A stretch of 64,000 bases of DNA from Burkholderiales bacterium JOSHI_001 (GCA_000244995.1 CM001438.1:3992090-4056089); one strand, 5' to 3'. Shown: positions 23,568 to 34,194, counted from the first letter of the stretch. Made by a program: numbers and translations. Notes: generated by a model not told the origin, from the letters alone.

Positions 23568-24167
23568 TCAGTGCAGTCCGCCGTAGTTGTCTTCGCGGAT
23601 GATGCGCGGCGTGATCTCGCGCGGGTCGATGGTCACGGGCTCGTAGACCACGCGCTTCTTCTCGGCGTCGTAGCGCATTTCCACGTGGCCGGAGACCGGG
23701 AAGTCCTTGCGCAACGGGTGCCCGATGAAACCGTAGTCGGTGAGGATGCGGCGCAGGTCGTTGTGGCCTTCGAAGATCAGGCCCACCATGTCGAAGGCCT
23801 CGCGCTCGAACCAGTTGGCGCCGTTCCAGATGTCGTTCACCGACGCCACCACCGGCAGGTCGTCATCGGGTGCGAACACCTTCAGCCGCACGCGCCAGTT
23901 CAGGCTGACCGACAGCAGGTGGCTCACCGCGCAGTAGCGCGGGCCGTCCCAGGCCTGGTCCTTGTAGGTGGAAAAGTCGATGCCGGCCAGGTCGATCAGT
24001 TGTTCGAACTTCAGGCTGGCGTCGTCGCGCAACTGGCGCGCCACGGCAGGGTAGTCGTCGGCGGACACGGTGATGGTGATCTCGCCCAGTTCGCGCTTGA
24101 AGTGCTTGATCTTGTCGCCGAGTGCGCCCTTGAGCGCGGCTTCCAGCTTGTCGAGTCTTTGCGTCAT
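23568..24167 (-). CDS. nuoC: NADH-quinone oxidoreductase subunit C
   Basis: The 199-residue, 30-kDa-type subunit has the signature [29 protein letters not shown], followed by GHPLRKDFP. It contacts NuoD and NuoB in the hydrophilic arm. It lies 18 bases after nuoB. Confidence 0.97.
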   Translation of the reverse strand: MTQRLDKLEAALKGALGDKIKHFKRELGEITITVSADDYPAVARQLRDDASLKFEQLIDLAGIDFSTYKDQAWDGPRYCAVSHLLSVSLNWRVRLKVFAPDDDLPVVASVNDIWNGANWFEREAFDMVGLIFEGHNDLRRILTDYGFIGHPLRKDFPVSGHVEMRYDAEKKRVVYEPVTIDPREITPRIIREDNYGGLH

Positions 24168-24185
24168 GGCGTGGTCAGTCCGGGC

Positions 24186-24665
24186 TCAGGCGCGCGCGAT
24201 GGTGTTTTCGCGCCGGATCTTGGCCTGCAGTTGCAGGATGCCGTACAGCAGCGCTTCGGCGGTGGGCGGGCAGCCGGGCACGTACACGTCCACCGGCACG
24301 ATGCGGTCGCAGCCACGCACCACCGAATAGCTGTAGTGGTAGTAGCCGCCGCCGTTGGCGCACGAGCCCATGGAAAGCACCCAGCGCGGCTCGGCCATCT
24401 GGTCGTACACCTTGCGCAGGGCCGGGCCCATCTTGTTGCACAGGGTGCCGGCCACCACCATCAGGTCGCTCTGGCGCGGGCTGGGGCGGAACAGCATGCC
24501 GAAGCGGTCGATGTCGTAGCGCGCCGCACCGGCATGCATCATCTCCACCGCGCAGCAGGCCAGACCGAAGGTCATGGGCCACAGCGAGCCGGTCTTGGAC
24601 CAGTTGATCAGCTTGTCCACCGAGGTGGTGACAAAGCCTTCCTTCAGAACGCCTTCGATGCCCAT
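24186..24665 (-). CDS. nuoB: NADH-quinone oxidoreductase subunit B (cluster N2)
   Basis: The 159-residue subunit ligates [4Fe-4S] cluster N2, the electron donor to quinone. The tandem cysteines are in [13 protein letters not shown], with others in [10 protein letters not shown] and [16 protein letters not shown]. Length is standard. It lies 24 bases after nuoA. Confidence 0.97.
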   Translation of the reverse strand: MGIEGVLKEGFVTTSVDKLINWSKTGSLWPMTFGLACCAVEMMHAGAARYDIDRFGMLFRPSPRQSDLMVVAGTLCNKMGPALRKVYDQMAEPRWVLSMGSCANGGGYYHYSYSVVRGCDRIVPVDVYVPGCPPTAEALLYGILQLQAKIRRENTIARA

Positions 24666-24689
24666 GGCTTTACCCTTTGTTCTCCAGCG

Positions 24690-25049
24690 TCATTCCCAGT
24701 CCAGCGCGCCTTTTTTCCACTCGTAGATGAAACCCACGACCAGGATGGTCAGGAAAATCATCATCGCCCAGAAGCCTGACGCCCCGATGTCACGCAGCGC
24801 CACGGCCCAGGGGAAGAGGAAGGCGATTTCCAGGTCGAACAGGATGAACAGGATGGCCACGAGGTAGTAGCGCACATCGAACTTCATGCGCGCATCTTCG
24901 AAGGCTTCGAAGCCGCATTCGTAGGGGCTGTTCTTGGCGGCGTCAGGCCGGTTGGGGCCGAAGATGAAGCCGATGACCTGGGGCGCGACGCCGACGCCCA
25001 CGCCGACCAGGATGAAGAGGATGACAGGAAGGTACTGTTGCAGGTCCAT
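24690..25049 (-). CDS. nuoA: NADH-quinone oxidoreductase subunit A
   Basis: The 119-residue membrane subunit has three helices and the conserved [32 protein letters not shown] block on the loop between TM1 and TM2. It is the first gene of the operon. No clear Shine-Dalgarno sequence precedes its ATG at 25049. A terminator-like hairpin ends only 38 bases upstream (25087-25131), which makes the leader interesting. Confidence 0.97.
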   Translation of the reverse strand: MDLQQYLPVILFILVGVGVGVAPQVIGFIFGPNRPDAAKNSPYECGFEAFEDARMKFDVRYYLVAILFILFDLEIAFLFPWAVALRDIGASGFWAMMIFLTILVVGFIYEWKKGALDWE

Positions 25050-25086
25050 GGCGTGTCAGCGTGTCGTCATCATCGATCCGGCCAGC

Positions 25087-25131
25087 AAAAAGGCGCGCTG
25101 GTCGCTGCCATGCGGCTGCGTTGAGCGCGCC
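25087..25131 (-). terminator. Terminator-like hairpin between tRNA-Leu and nuoA
   Basis: On the minus strand an 8-bp perfect stem (GGCGCGCT / AGCGCGCC, bases 25131-25124 and 25099-25092) with a 24-base loop is followed directly by five T (25091-25087). It could end tRNA-Leu transcripts or attenuate read-through into the complex I operon. It ends 38 bases before the nuoA ATG, leaving little room for a separate nuo promoter behind it. Confidence 0.65.
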
Positions 25132-25211
25132 CTCTCGAAATCCCTTCAGGGGCGCACGGTGCCTGTGCCGGAACGGGCCAGGAACCGCCGTACAAGTTGG
25201 TGCAGTACTTC

Positions 25212-25296
25212 TGGTGCCGACGGCGAGACTCGAACTCGCACAGCTTTCGCCACTACCCCCTCAAGATAGCGTGTCTACCAATTTCACCACGTCGGC
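25212..25296 (-). tRNA. tRNA-Leu (anticodon GAG)
   Basis: The 85-nt gene, CCA included in the DNA, folds completely. Acceptor arm GCCGACG pairs with CGTCGGC; the D arm contains AAATTGGTAGA. The anticodon stem CTATC/GGTAG has loop TTGAGGG, giving anticodon GAG. A class II variable arm (TGGCGAAAGCTGT) is typical of leucine tRNAs. The T arm is GCGAG-TTCGAGT-CTCGC. It lies between secG and nuoA, an arrangement I recall as common in betaproteobacteria. Confidence 0.96.
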
Positions 25297-25462
25297 CTGT
25301 TGCCGGGCTGACAGCAAGAACGCCCGGCGAGCGGTTCAGATGGCTTGAGGAATGGCGCTCTGAACAGCCGAAGATTCTAAACCGAAACAATCCCTCGAAT
25401 TCGGGTTTGCGCTAGGTCTTGTCGGGCTTGAGGCGGCCGCGCGGCGGCCGCTTCAGGCCGGG

Positions 25463-25870
25463 TCATTTGGTGGGGATGGCGGGCACGCCCGAGGCGGCTG
25501 CGGCCGGCGCAGAGGCGGCGGCCAGTGCGGCCGAGGCTGCGCCCGCTGCGGCGGAACCAGCGGAAGCCGCCGGGGTGGCCGTGGCCGCGCGGTCCAGCAC
25601 GCTGCTGGTGCCGCTGCCACGCACCGCCCCGCCGTTGTTGGCCAGCACGCCCAAGGCCAGCGTGCAGACGAAGAACAAGCCGGCGCAGACGGCGGTGGAG
25701 CGCGACAGGAAGTTGGCGCTGCCGGTGGCACCGAACAGGCTGCCCGAGGCGCCGCTGCCGAAGGACGCGCCCATGTCGGCGCCCTTGCCGTGTTGCACCA
25801 GCACCAGGCCGATCATGGCCATGGCCGCCAGCAGTTGCACCACCAGCACAATGTTCATCCAGACTTGCAT
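25463..25870 (-). CDS. secG: SecG, preprotein translocase subunit
   Basis: This 135-residue protein has two transmembrane helices (about residues 5-24 and 53-75), separated by the conserved cytoplasmic loop VLVQHGKGADMGASFGSGASGSLFG. It is the small accessory subunit of the SecYEG protein-conducting channel. The C-terminal ~55 residues are extremely Ala-rich (repeated AAAA-type stretches ending PAIPTK), an extension longer than in E. coli SecG (110 residues). It lies 96 bases after tpiA. Confidence 0.95.
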   Translation of the reverse strand: MQVWMNIVLVVQLLAAMAMIGLVLVQHGKGADMGASFGSGASGSLFGATGSANFLSRSTAVCAGLFFVCTLALGVLANNGGAVRGSGTSSVLDRAATATPAASAGSAAAGAASAALAAASAPAAAASGVPAIPTK

Positions 25871-25966
25871 TTCAATCTCTCTTCAGTTTTTCAGTGCGCC
25901 TGCGTCGCGTCCCAACCGCCACCCGCAGGCCGTGTCTGTTGCTCCGCCGCTTGCGGCGTGGGGTCG

Positions 25967-26701
25967 TCAGGTTGCCCGGCAGATGGCCACGAAATCGCTG
26001 GCCTTCAGGGACGCCCCGCCGATCAGGCCGCCGTCGATGTCGGCCTGCGCGAACAAGATGGCGGCGTTGTCCGGCTTGACGCTGCCGCCGTAAAGGATCT
26101 TCATGTCATCGGCGCGCGCCGCGGCGCGCAGTTGCGCACGCAGCAGCGCGTGCACGCTCTGAGCCTGTTCGGGCGTGGCCACCTTGCCGGTGCCGATGGC
26201 CCACACCGGTTCATAGGCCACCACCATCTCGCCGGCACAGTGGCCCAGCGTGTGGATCACGGCCGACAGTTGGCGCTTCACCACGCTTTCGGTCTCGCCG
26301 GCCTCGCGCTGCGCCAGGGTCTCGCCCACGCAGACGATGGGCGTGATGCCACGCGCCAGCGCAGCCTTGGCCTTGTCGGCCACCAGCTGGTCGCTTTCGG
26401 CGTGGTACTGGCGGCGTTCCGAGTGGCCGACGATGGCATAGCGGCAGCCGAACTCGGCCAGCATGGCGGCCGAGACCTCCCCGGTGTAGGCACCCTGCTC
26501 GTGGGCCGAACAGTCCTGGCTGCCCCAGCGGATGTCGGTGCCGGACAAGGCCACCGCGGTCTCGCCCAGGTAGGGAAAAGGCACACACACCGCCACATCG
26601 CCACCAAAAGGTCGTGCACCGGCAATGCCGGCCAGCAGTTCGGCATTCGCCGGGCGGCTGCCGTGCATCTTCCAGTTGCCCACCACGAGCTTGCGTCGCA
26701 T
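25967..26701 (-). CDS. tpiA: Triosephosphate isomerase
   Basis: The 244-residue TIM-barrel enzyme interconverts dihydroxyacetone phosphate and glyceraldehyde-3-phosphate. Active-site blocks are NWKMHG (Lys), [11 protein letters not shown] (His) and [20 protein letters not shown] (Glu and loop 6). A longer frame starts at 26722, but a strong AAGGAG lies at 26710-26715, eight bases before the ATG at 26701, so [11 protein letters not shown] is the likely start. Confidence 0.97.
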   Translation of the reverse strand: MRRKLVVGNWKMHGSRPANAELLAGIAGARPFGGDVAVCVPFPYLGETAVALSGTDIRWGSQDCSAHEQGAYTGEVSAAMLAEFGCRYAIVGHSERRQYHAESDQLVADKAKAALARGITPIVCVGETLAQREAGETESVVKRQLSAVIHTLGHCAGEMVVAYEPVWAIGTGKVATPEQAQSVHALLRAQLRAAARADDMKILYGGSVKPDNAAILFAQADIDGGLIGGASLKASDFVAICRAT

Positions 26702-26718
26702 GTCTTTCGCTCCTTGGG

Positions 26719-27711
26719 TCATTGGGTCCAGTCGAGCATGATCTTGCCGACATGCGTGCTGGACTCCATCAAGGCGTGCGCGGCCGCGGCCTGCGCGGCG
26801 GGGAACACCTGGTGGATTTCACTCTTGATGCGGCCTGCCTCGATCAGCGGCCACACCCTGGCCTTCAGTGCCTGCGCAATCGCGGCCTTGAAGGCCACCG
26901 GACGAGGCCGCAAGGTGGAACCGGTGATCAGCAGCCGGCGCCGCAACACCTCGGCGGCGTTGAACTCGCTCTTCACGCCACCCTGCACCGCGATGATGAC
27001 GATGCGGCCGTCGTCGGCCAGGCATTGCACCTCGCGCGCCACGTAGTCACCCGCCACCATGTCCAGGATGACGTCGGCACCGTGGCCTTCGGTGGCAGCC
27101 TTGACCTCGGCCACGAAGTCCTGGGTCTTGTAGTTGATGGCGACATCGGCGCCCAGCGCCTTGCAAGCCGCGCACTTGTCGTCGCTGCCGGCGGTGACGA
27201 TGACCTTGGCGCCAAAGGCCTTGGCCAGCTGGATGGCGGTGACGCCGATGCCGCTGGCCCCACCCTGCACCAGCAGGGTTTCGCCCGGCTGCAGGCGCGC
27301 GCGGTCGAACACGTTCGACCACACGGTGAAGAAGGTCTCGGGCAGGCTGGCCGCTTCGATGTCGGACAAGCCTTTGGGCACCGGCAGGCATTGGGCGATG
27401 GGCGCCACGCACAGTTCGGCGTAGCCCCCACCAGCCACCAAGGCGCAGATGCGGTCGCCGACCTGGAAGCCGGCGGCGGCCAGTTCGGCCGCATCACCCG
27501 CGGCGATGGTGCCCGCCACTTCCAGCCCCGGCAGGTCGCTCGCACCCGGAGGCGGCGCGTAGTGGCCCTTGCGCTGCAGCACGTCCGGGCGGTTCACGCC
27601 CGAAGCGGCCACGCGGATGAGCAACTCACCCGCAGCCGGCGCCGGGTCGGGACGGGTGGTCTCGACCAGCACCTCGGGCTTGCCGAAGGAAGCGATGTGG
27701 ATGGCGCGCAT
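26719..27711 (-). CDS. NAD(P)H-quinone oxidoreductase, zinc-free MDR family (PIG3-like)
   Basis: The 330-residue medium-chain reductase has a GroES-like N-terminal half ([21 protein letters not shown]) and a Rossmann half with [37 protein letters not shown]. No catalytic zinc cysteines are seen in the usual place, which fits quinone oxidoreductases of the QOR/PIG3 group. It lies between pnp (26 bases) and tpiA (17 bases) and is probably co-transcribed with them. The physiological substrate is unknown. Confidence 0.88.
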   Translation of the reverse strand: MRAIHIASFGKPEVLVETTRPDPAPAAGELLIRVAASGVNRPDVLQRKGHYAPPPGASDLPGLEVAGTIAAGDAAELAAAGFQVGDRICALVAGGGYAELCVAPIAQCLPVPKGLSDIEAASLPETFFTVWSNVFDRARLQPGETLLVQGGASGIGVTAIQLAKAFGAKVIVTAGSDDKCAACKALGADVAINYKTQDFVAEVKAATEGHGADVILDMVAGDYVAREVQCLADDGRIVIIAVQGGVKSEFNAAEVLRRRLLITGSTLRPRPVAFKAAIAQALKARVWPLIEAGRIKSEIHQVFPAAQAAAAHALMESSTHVGKIMLDWTQ

Positions 27712-27737
27712 CGTCGTGGAACCTGCGTCGGCTGGCT

Positions 27738-30044
27738 TTACTGTTGCTGCTGTTGCTGCTCGTGGCCGCCTTCGCTGGGCGCGTCCGCCGGCGCCGCATC
27801 GGTGCGCTCGGCACGCGGGGGGCGGTCGCCACGGTCACCGCGATCGCCACGGTCGTTGCGGTCACGGCGCGGGCCGCGGTCGCCACGGTCACCGCGGTCG
27901 CCGTAGTCACGGCGCGGGGGACGCTCGCTGCGCTCTTCTTCCATGCCTTCGGGGCGCTCCAGCAGGGCTTTCATGCTCAGCTTGATGCGGCCCTTCTCGT
28001 CGGTTTCCAGCACCTTGACCTTCACCACCTGGCCTTCCTTCAGGAAGTCCTCGACCTTTTCCACGCGCTGGTGGGCGATCTGGCTGATGTGCAGCAGGCC
28101 GTCCTTGCCGGGCAGGATGTTGATCAGGGCGCCGAAGTCCAGGATCTTGGTGACCGGGCCTTCGTAGACCTTGCCGATTTCAGCTTCGGCCGTGATCTCG
28201 GTGATGCGCTTCTTGGCGAACTCGGCCTTGTCGGCGTCGGTGCTGGCGATGGTGATGGTGCCGTCTTCGCCGATGTCGATGGTGCAGCCGGTCTCTTCGG
28301 TCAGCGCGCGGATGGTGGCGCCGCCCTTGCCGATGACGTCGCGGATCTTCTCCGGGTTGATCTTCATCGTGTACAGGCGCGGGGCGAACTGGCTCACCTC
28401 GGTCTTGGCGCCGCCCACGGCGTCCTGCATCTTGCCCAGGATGTGCAGGCGCGCTTCCTTGGCCTGCGCCAGCGCCACCTGCATGATTTCCTTGGTGATG
28501 CCCTGGATCTTGATGTCCATCTGCAGCGCGGTGATGCCGCCCGTGGTGCCGGCCACCTTGAAGTCCATGTCGCCCAGGTGATCTTCGTCACCCAGGATGT
28601 CGGTCAGCACCGCAAAGCGGTTGCCGTCCTTGATCAGGCCCATGGCGATGCCGGCCACGTGGGCCTTCATCGGCACGCCGGCGTCCATCAGCGACAGGCA
28701 GCCGCCGCAGACGCTGGCCATGGACGAGGAACCGTTGGATTCGGTGATCTCGCTGACCACGCGGATGGAATACGGAAAGTCTTCCTTGCTGGGCAGGGCC
28801 GCGACCAGCGCGCGCTTGGCCAGGCGGCCGTGGCCGATTTCGCGCCGCTTGGGGCTGCCCACACGGCCCGTTTCGCCGGTGGCGAAGGGGGGCATGTTGT
28901 AGTGGAGCATGAAGCGTTCTTCGAATTCACCGGCCAGGGCGTCGATGCGCTGTGCGTCGCGGTCGGTGCCGAGGGTGGCCACGACCACGGCCTGGGTTTC
29001 ACCGCGGGTGAACAGGGCCGAGCCGTGGGTGCGGGGCAGCACGCCAGTGCGGATTTCGATGGGGCGCACGGTGCGGGTGTCGCGGCCGTCGATGCGGGGT
29101 TCGCCGGCCAGGATCTGGCCGCGCACGATGCGCGATTCGATCTCGAACAGCAGGCCTTCGACCTCGACCTTGTCGAACTCGATGCCCTCGGCCTTCAGTG
29201 CCGCCAGCACGTTGCTGGTGACGTCGCGGCAGGCCTGGGTGCGGGCCTGCTTGCTGCGGATCTGGTAGGCCGCGCGCAGCGGGCCGTCGGCCAGCGCATT
29301 CACCTTGGCGATGAAGGGCTCGTTCTTGGCCGGGGCCTGCCATTGCCATTCGGGCTTGCCGGCGTCGCGCACCAGTTCGTTGATCGCATTGATCGCGATC
29401 TTGCCCTGGTCGTGGCCATAGACCACCGCGCCCAGCATGATCTCTTCGGACAGCATCTGCGCTTCCGATTCCACCATCAGCACGGCGGCTTCGGTGCCGG
29501 CCACCACCAGGTCCATCTTGCTGTCGGCCAGCTGGGTCTTGCCCGGGTTCAGCACGTACTCGCCGTTCACATAGCCCACGCGCGCGGCGCCGATGGGGCC
29601 GTTGAACGGGATGCCGGAGATGGCCAGCGCGGCGCTGGTGCCGATCAGGGCGGCGATGTCGGCCTGCACCTCGGGGTTCAGGCTCAGCACGTGCACCACC
29701 ACCTGCACTTCATTGAAGAAGCCTTCGGGGAACAGCGGGCGGATGGGGCGGTCGATCAGGCGGCTGGTCAGGGTTTCCAGCTCGCTGGGGCGGCCTTCGC
29801 GCTTGAAGAAACTGCCGGGGATCTTGCCGGCGGCATAGGTCTTCTCGATGTAGTCGACGGTCAGGGGAAAGAAGTCCTGGCCGGCCTTGGCTTCGCTCTT
29901 GGCCACCACGGTGGCCAGCACCACGGTGTCTTCCATGTGCACCACGACGGCGCCGCTGGACTGGCGGGCGATTTCGCCGGTTTCCAGCGTGACGCTGTGT
30001 TGGCCCCACTGGAAGGTCTTGGTGACCTTGTTGAACATGCTCAT
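27738..30044 (-). CDS. pnp: Polynucleotide phosphorylase with a long Arg/Asp/Gly-rich and polyglutamine tail
   Basis: The 768-residue protein degrades RNA 3' to 5' by phosphorolysis and is a degradosome component. Two RNase PH-like domains, a KH domain ([20 protein letters not shown]) and an S1 domain ([27 protein letters not shown]) are complete. After residue ~700 comes an unusual disordered tail built of DRG repeats with extra arginines, then an acidic Ala/Pro part and six terminal glutamines. The Shine-Dalgarno GAGGAG (30051-30056) supports the ATG at 30044. It follows rpsO with an intergenic terminator, as in E. coli where the pair is co-transcribed and pnp autoregulates. Confidence 0.97.
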   Translation of the reverse strand: MSMFNKVTKTFQWGQHSVTLETGEIARQSSGAVVVHMEDTVVLATVVAKSEAKAGQDFFPLTVDYIEKTYAAGKIPGSFFKREGRPSELETLTSRLIDRPIRPLFPEGFFNEVQVVVHVLSLNPEVQADIAALIGTSAALAISGIPFNGPIGAARVGYVNGEYVLNPGKTQLADSKMDLVVAGTEAAVLMVESEAQMLSEEIMLGAVVYGHDQGKIAINAINELVRDAGKPEWQWQAPAKNEPFIAKVNALADGPLRAAYQIRSKQARTQACRDVTSNVLAALKAEGIEFDKVEVEGLLFEIESRIVRGQILAGEPRIDGRDTRTVRPIEIRTGVLPRTHGSALFTRGETQAVVVATLGTDRDAQRIDALAGEFEERFMLHYNMPPFATGETGRVGSPKRREIGHGRLAKRALVAALPSKEDFPYSIRVVSEITESNGSSSMASVCGGCLSLMDAGVPMKAHVAGIAMGLIKDGNRFAVLTDILGDEDHLGDMDFKVAGTTGGITALQMDIKIQGITKEIMQVALAQAKEARLHILGKMQDAVGGAKTEVSQFAPRLYTMKINPEKIRDVIGKGGATIRALTEETGCTIDIGEDGTITIASTDADKAEFAKKRITEITAEAEIGKVYEGPVTKILDFGALINILPGKDGLLHISQIAHQRVEKVEDFLKEGQVVKVKVLETDEKGRIKLSMKALLERPEGMEEERSERPPRRDYGDRGDRGDRGPRRDRNDRGDRGDRGDRPPRAERTDAAPADAPSEGGHEQQQQQQ
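27823..27903. repeat. Tandem 9-bp repeats coding the DRG tail of PNPase
   Basis: Nine consecutive 9-bp units related to CGGTCGCCA / CGGTCACCG (plus strand) encode the Asp-Arg-Gly repeats of the pnp tail. Seven units are close copies and two have drifted. Such an array can expand or contract by slippage in steps of three residues without shifting the frame. Confidence 0.85.
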
Positions 30045-30213
30045 GCCTTGCTCCTCAATTCAGGAAAGCGGCGCGCGTGCGGCGGCGCCGAAGGCCGGGA
30101 GTACGCCCGAGCGGCAGCGGCAGCGGCATGCCATTCCAATGAAGCCAGGAAGCCTGGCGCCGGTGGAATGACACAGCAGCGGCTGACATGCCGGGGAAGA
30201 ACGTGCGTGCTCC

Positions 30214-30256
30214 AAAACGGGAAAGAGCCTGTGCGGGGTTGGGCCCGACAGGCTCT
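30214..30256 (-). terminator. Intrinsic terminator/attenuator between rpsO and pnp
   Basis: On the minus strand a perfect 9-bp stem AGAGCCTGT / ACAGGCTCT (30256-30248 with 30232-30224) and a 15-base loop are followed by TTTCCCGTTTT. It starts 11 bases after the rpsO stop. It matches the known rpsO-pnp layout in which part of the transcripts stop after rpsO and the rest run into pnp. The remaining ~170 bases up to pnp hold no gene. Confidence 0.85.
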
Positions 30257-30267
30257 CTCAGCGGTAC

Positions 30268-30537
30268 TTACTTGCGCAGGCCCAGCTTCTGGATCAGCGC
30301 GGTGTAGCGGTCGGCGTCCTTGCCCTTCAGGTAGTCCAGCAGCTTGCGGCGGCGGCTGACCATCTTCAGCAGGCCGCGGCGGCCGTGGTGGTCCTTCAGG
30401 TGGGTCTTGAAGTGGGGGGTGAGTTCGTTGATGCGCGCGGTGAGCAGCGCGACCTGAACTTCGGGGGAGCCGGTGTCGTTGGCGCCACGGGCGTTGGCCT
30501 TGACGATTTCGGCGGTCTTCGTTTCTGCGACGGACAT
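30268..30537 (-). CDS. rpsO: 30S ribosomal protein S15
   Basis: The protein is 89 residues, exactly the standard length, when started at the ATG at 30537 ([12 protein letters not shown]). It carries the conserved [26 protein letters not shown] and [23 protein letters not shown], which bind 16S rRNA helices 20-22. A 31-residue upstream extension is open but not conserved. The 5' region up to 30697 should hold the promoter; no clear -10/-35 pair was found. Confidence 0.98.
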   Translation of the reverse strand: MSVAETKTAEIVKANARGANDTGSPEVQVALLTARINELTPHFKTHLKDHHGRRGLLKMVSRRRKLLDYLKGKDADRYTALIQKLGLRK

Positions 30538-30697
30538 GCTTTTCGAGTTCCGGTTGATGGAAACCCGCTGGCCGACGCTCAGTTTGCGACCCGGGTTTCC
30601 GTTTCCACTTGCGAGAGCGGGTGAAACCAACCCGCTTCGTGCCTGATGCTTCGCCCTGGGCCTGGCGGCCGACGAGCAAAACTTGCAGATTATAGCC

Positions 30698-31852
30698 CTA
30701 CAGGCCCAGCGCCCCGGCCAGGCGCTGCACCCCAGCGCTCAGGCGTGAAGGATCCCGCGATGCGAAACACCAGCGCAGCCAGCCTTCACCCTCGTCGCCG
30801 AAGGCCGCGCCGGGCGCCAGGCCCAGGCCGGCGTCCAGCACCAGGCGCTTGGCCAGGGCCAGGCTGTCGCCGTCCTGGCCCGCAATCTTCAGGAAGGCGT
30901 ACATGCCGCCCTCAGGCAGCGCCACCTGCACGCCGGGCAGCGCCGCCAACGCCGGCACCAGGGTGTCGCGGCAGGCCTTCAGGCGCGCCACCAGCGCCGG
31001 CACGAAGCTGTCGGCCAAGGCCAGGCCGGCCAGGCCGGCGCGCTGCACGAACACCGGCGCGCAGGAGGTGTTGTATTCGATCAGCGTGCCCATGGCATGC
31101 AGGTGGCTGGGCGGCAGCACCACCCAGCCCAGGCGCCAGCCGGTCATCAGGAAGCTCTTGGAAAAGCTGTGCACCACCACCAGCCGGTCTTCGGGCGCGG
31201 CAATGTCCAGGAAGCTGGGCGCCGCGCGTTCGGGGCCGTACCACAGGCGTTCGTACACCTCGTCGGCCACGATCCAGGTGCCGGTGCGGCGGCAGTGGTC
31301 CAGCAGGGCCTGCTGCTCAGCGCGCGTGAGGGTCCAGCCGGTGGGGTTGTTGGGGGCGTTGACCAGCAGCATGCGGGTGGCCGGGGTCACCGCGTCCATC
31401 AGCTTCTGCAGGTCCAGGCGCCAGGCACCCGTGGCGTCGGGCGCCAGCGCCACGCGCCGGATGCGCCCACCCAGGATGGTGGGCTGGGCCGGCAGGTTGG
31501 GCCACACCGGGGCCACCACCACCACCTCGTCGCCGGCGTCCACCAGCAATTGCGCGGCCAGCATCAGCGCCGACACGCCCGAGGACGTGACCGCGATGCG
31601 CCCATCGGCCAGGGGGCCGTGCAGGCTTTCAGTGTAGCGGCGCAGGCCTTCGCGCAACTCGGCCAGGCCCAGGTTGTGGCTGTAGAAGGTCTCGCCGCTG
31701 GCCAGTGACCGTGCCGCGGCCTCACGCACTTCGGGTGGCGTCACCTCGTCGCTTTCGCCGAACCAGAAGGCCAGCACGTCGGGCCGGCCCAGGCCGGCGT
31801 TGGCCACTTCGCGGATCTTGCTGCCGGGCAGGCCGGCGATGGTGTCGCGCAT
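30698..31852 (-). CDS. Class I/II PLP-dependent aminotransferase
   Basis: The 384-residue fold-type I aminotransferase has [16 protein letters not shown], the aspartate block [16 protein letters not shown], the PLP lysine in [19 protein letters not shown] and the final arginine region [16 protein letters not shown]. It is similar to aspartate/tyrosine/alanine-type enzymes of the AspC/AlaA/MalY neighbourhood; the substrate cannot be fixed. It lies 15 bases downstream of the binding-protein gene and is probably in one transcript with tsaD. Confidence 0.85.
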   Translation of the reverse strand: MRDTIAGLPGSKIREVANAGLGRPDVLAFWFGESDEVTPPEVREAAARSLASGETFYSHNLGLAELREGLRRYTESLHGPLADGRIAVTSSGVSALMLAAQLLVDAGDEVVVVAPVWPNLPAQPTILGGRIRRVALAPDATGAWRLDLQKLMDAVTPATRMLLVNAPNNPTGWTLTRAEQQALLDHCRRTGTWIVADEVYERLWYGPERAAPSFLDIAAPEDRLVVVHSFSKSFLMTGWRLGWVVLPPSHLHAMGTLIEYNTSCAPVFVQRAGLAGLALADSFVPALVARLKACRDTLVPALAALPGVQVALPEGGMYAFLKIAGQDGDSLALAKRLVLDAGLGLAPGAAFGDEGEGWLRWCFASRDPSRLSAGVQRLAGALGL

Positions 31853-31867
31853 GGGGTTCCTTGGGGG

Positions 31868-33157
31868 TCAATCGGGGCGGGTCATGCGGCAGCTGCTGGG
31901 CAGGGTCAGCTCGCTGGCCTCGAAGCGGCGAACGGTCTTGAAACCATAACCCGAGCCTTCAGCGTCGAAGCGCACGCCGGGCGTGTCGGCGCGTTCCATG
32001 CGGCTGACGTACAACGGCTGCTGGAACTGGTGGTCTTCGGCGCGCATCTGGCCCGAATGGAAGCCGCCCAGCTCGCGCGCGTCGTAGCGCTGGCCTTCCA
32101 GCGCGCGCGCCACCGCGGTGGCCTCGGGGCGGCCGGCACGTTCGATGGCCGTCGCCAGCATCTGCACCAGGGCTTGCATGCGCAGGTGCAGGTAGTCGTC
32201 GCGCGGCTCGGTGAAGCGCCGGCGGAAGGCCTGCACGAAACGGTCGGACGCCAGGGCGCCCTGGTTGGGGTGCCACTCGGCCACCGCGAGCACCCGGCCC
32301 ACGCCGGCGTCACCCAGGGCCGCGGGCACGCCCAGGGCGTTGCCGTAGAAGGTGTAGAACTTGCACGCCAGGCCCAGGTCGCGCGTGGCCTTCACCAGCA
32401 GCGTGAGATCGTTGCCCCAGTTGCCGGTGACCACCGCCTGCGCCCCGCTGGCGCGGATCTTGGTGGCATAGGGCAGGAAGTCCTTCACCCGGCCCAGCGG
32501 GTGCAGCTCTTCGCCCACGATCTGGATGTCCGGGCGCAAGGCCGTGATCAGTTCGCGCGCCTTCTTCACCACGTGCTGGCCGAAGCTGTAGTCCTGGCCG
32601 ATGAGGTAGACCTTCTGCACGGCGCGGTCCTCGCGCAGCACCTGCATCAGCGCGGCCAGTCGCATGTCGGCATTGGCGTCGAAGCGGAAATGCCAGAAGC
32701 TGCAGCGCTCATTCGTCAGCGCGGGCTCCACGGCCGAGTAGTTCAGCAGCAGCGCGCGGCGCTGCGGCTCCCGTTCGTTGTGCTTGTTCAGGGCGTCGAT
32801 CAGGGCCGAGGCCACCGCCGAACTGTTGCCCTGCAGGACGAAGGCCGCGCCCGCATCCAGCGCGCTGCGCAGCACCGACAGCGCTTCTTCGGCGCTGCCC
32901 TTGCTGTCAAAGCGCAGCAGGTCCAGCGGCCGTGCACCGCCGGGCAGCTTCACGCCACCGCGCGCGTTCACCCGCTCCACGGCCCACAACAGGTTGCGGA
33001 ACACCGCCTCGCCGGCATTGGCGAAGGGGCCGGACAGGCCTTCCACCAGGGCCAGCTTGATGGGTTCACCGGTCGCGGCGGCGCCACGGGCCATCGGCCA
33101 GGCCGACGCAGCGGCCGCCAGCGCCAGCCAGCGGCGGCGCGTGCTTCGAAAGCTCAT
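31868..33157 (-). CDS. Periplasmic ligand-binding protein (LivJ-like), without transporter partners
   Basis: The 429-residue protein has an N-terminal signal with an arginine run ([16 protein letters not shown]) that could be a Sec or Tat signal. A type I periplasmic binding fold follows ([59 protein letters not shown]). This resembles branched-chain amino acid/amide binding proteins. The start at 33157 overlaps the tsaD stop as ATGA; a longer frame is tsaD shadow. No permease or ATPase of the Liv type is in the window, so the ligand and partner are unknown. Uptake or a sensory role are both possible. Confidence 0.8.
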   Translation of the reverse strand: MSFRSTRRRWLALAAAASAWPMARGAAATGEPIKLALVEGLSGPFANAGEAVFRNLLWAVERVNARGGVKLPGGARPLDLLRFDSKGSAEEALSVLRSALDAGAAFVLQGNSSAVASALIDALNKHNEREPQRRALLLNYSAVEPALTNERCSFWHFRFDANADMRLAALMQVLREDRAVQKVYLIGQDYSFGQHVVKKARELITALRPDIQIVGEELHPLGRVKDFLPYATKIRASGAQAVVTGNWGNDLTLLVKATRDLGLACKFYTFYGNALGVPAALGDAGVGRVLAVAEWHPNQGALASDRFVQAFRRRFTEPRDDYLHLRMQALVQMLATAIERAGRPEATAVARALEGQRYDARELGGFHSGQMRAEDHQFQQPLYVSRMERADTPGVRFDAEGSGYGFKTVRRFEASELTLPSSCRMTRPD

Positions 33158-34194
33158 GGGGTCTCGATCTCGTCCAGCGGCCAGCGTGGCCGCACGTCGA
33201 AGCTTCCGTCGTTGCGCGGCAGGGCCAGACCGGCCTGCCAGCGCAAAGCCGCAGCCAGGGCGATCATGGCGCCGTTGTCGGTGCACAGGGCCAGTTCAGG
33301 GTAGTGCACCCGCACGCCGCGCCGCGCACAGGCTTCGTTCAGTTGCCGCCGCAGTTCGGCATTGGCGCCCACGCCGCCGGCCACCACCAGGCGCTGCAGG
33401 TCGGTGTGTTTCAGTGCCGCCAGCGACTTCTTCACCAGCACCTCGACGATGGCCGCCTGCGTGCCCGCGGCCAGGTCGGCCAGCTGCTGCGGCGTGGGTT
33501 CGGGGCCCAGCTTGCGCACCTGGGTGAGCACCGCAGTCTTCAGCCCGGCGAAGGAAAAGTCCAGGTCGCCGCTGTGCAGCAAGGGGCGCGGCAGCTTGAA
33601 CACATCGGCGCGCCCCTGGGTGGCCAGATGGGCCAAGGCCGGCCCACCCGGGTAGCCCAGGCCCATCAGCTTGGCGCTTTTGTCGAAGGCTTCGCCGGCA
33701 GCGTCGTCGATGGTCTCGCCCAGCAGTTCGTACTGACCGACCCCGGACACCCGCATCAGTTGCGTGTGGCCACCCGACACCAGCAGGGCCACAAAGGGAA
33801 ACTCTGGCGGGTCCGCCGACAGGAAGGGCGACAGCAGGTGGCCCTCCAGGTGGTGCACCGCCAGCAGCGGCCGGCCCAGCGCCATGGCCAGCGCGGCGGC
33901 CGTGCCCGCCCCCACCAGCAGCGCGCCGGCCAGGCCGGGGCCACGGGTATAAGCCACGGTGTCGATGTCGGCCAGTGTCGCGCCAGCGTCCTGCAAGACC
34001 TGGCGTGTCAGCGGCAGCACGCGGCGAATGTGGTCGCGTGACGCCAGCTCCGGCACCACACCACCGAAGGCCTGGTGCATCGTCACCTGGCTGTGCAGGG
34101 CGTGCGCGCGCAGGCGCGGCGGCGCGGCGCCGTCCATGCTGACCAAGGCCACGCCGGTCTCGTCACAGGACGATTCAATGCCCAGCACATTCAT
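33154..34194 (-). CDS. tsaD: tRNA N6-threonylcarbamoyladenosine transferase subunit TsaD
   Basis: The 346-residue ASKHA-fold protein transfers the threonylcarbamoyl group to A37 of ANN-decoding tRNAs together with TsaB and TsaE. It contains [18 protein letters not shown], the metal-binding HLEGHLLSP (His pair), [14 protein letters not shown] and [13 protein letters not shown]. The ATG at 34194 gives the normal length; a longer open frame upstream is non-conserved. It is translationally coupled to the downstream binding protein. Confidence 0.97.
   Translation of the reverse strand: MNVLGIESSCDETGVALVSMDGAAPPRLRAHALHSQVTMHQAFGGVVPELASRDHIRRVLPLTRQVLQDAGATLADIDTVAYTRGPGLAGALLVGAGTAAALAMALGRPLLAVHHLEGHLLSPFLSADPPEFPFVALLVSGGHTQLMRVSGVGQYELLGETIDDAAGEAFDKSAKLMGLGYPGGPALAHLATQGRADVFKLPRPLLHSGDLDFSFAGLKTAVLTQVRKLGPEPTPQQLADLAAGTQAAIVEVLVKKSLAALKHTDLQRLVVAGGVGANAELRRQLNEACARRGVRVHYPELALCTDNGAMIALAAALRWQAGLALPRNDGSFDVRPRWPLDEIETP

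Noticed and set aside
27823-27903. Tandem short repeats considered as a CRISPR-like array
   Set aside because: Units are 9 bp without spacers and lie in frame within the pnp tail.
27744-30359. Very long open frames opposite real genes, for example 27744-30359, 17992-20394, 48605-50716 and 10535-11980 on the plus strand
   Set aside because: They lie antisense to pnp, nuoG, the polyol transporter genes and nuoN, show His/Gln/Arg/Gly-rich unlikely protein composition, and arise because stop codons are rare at this G+C.
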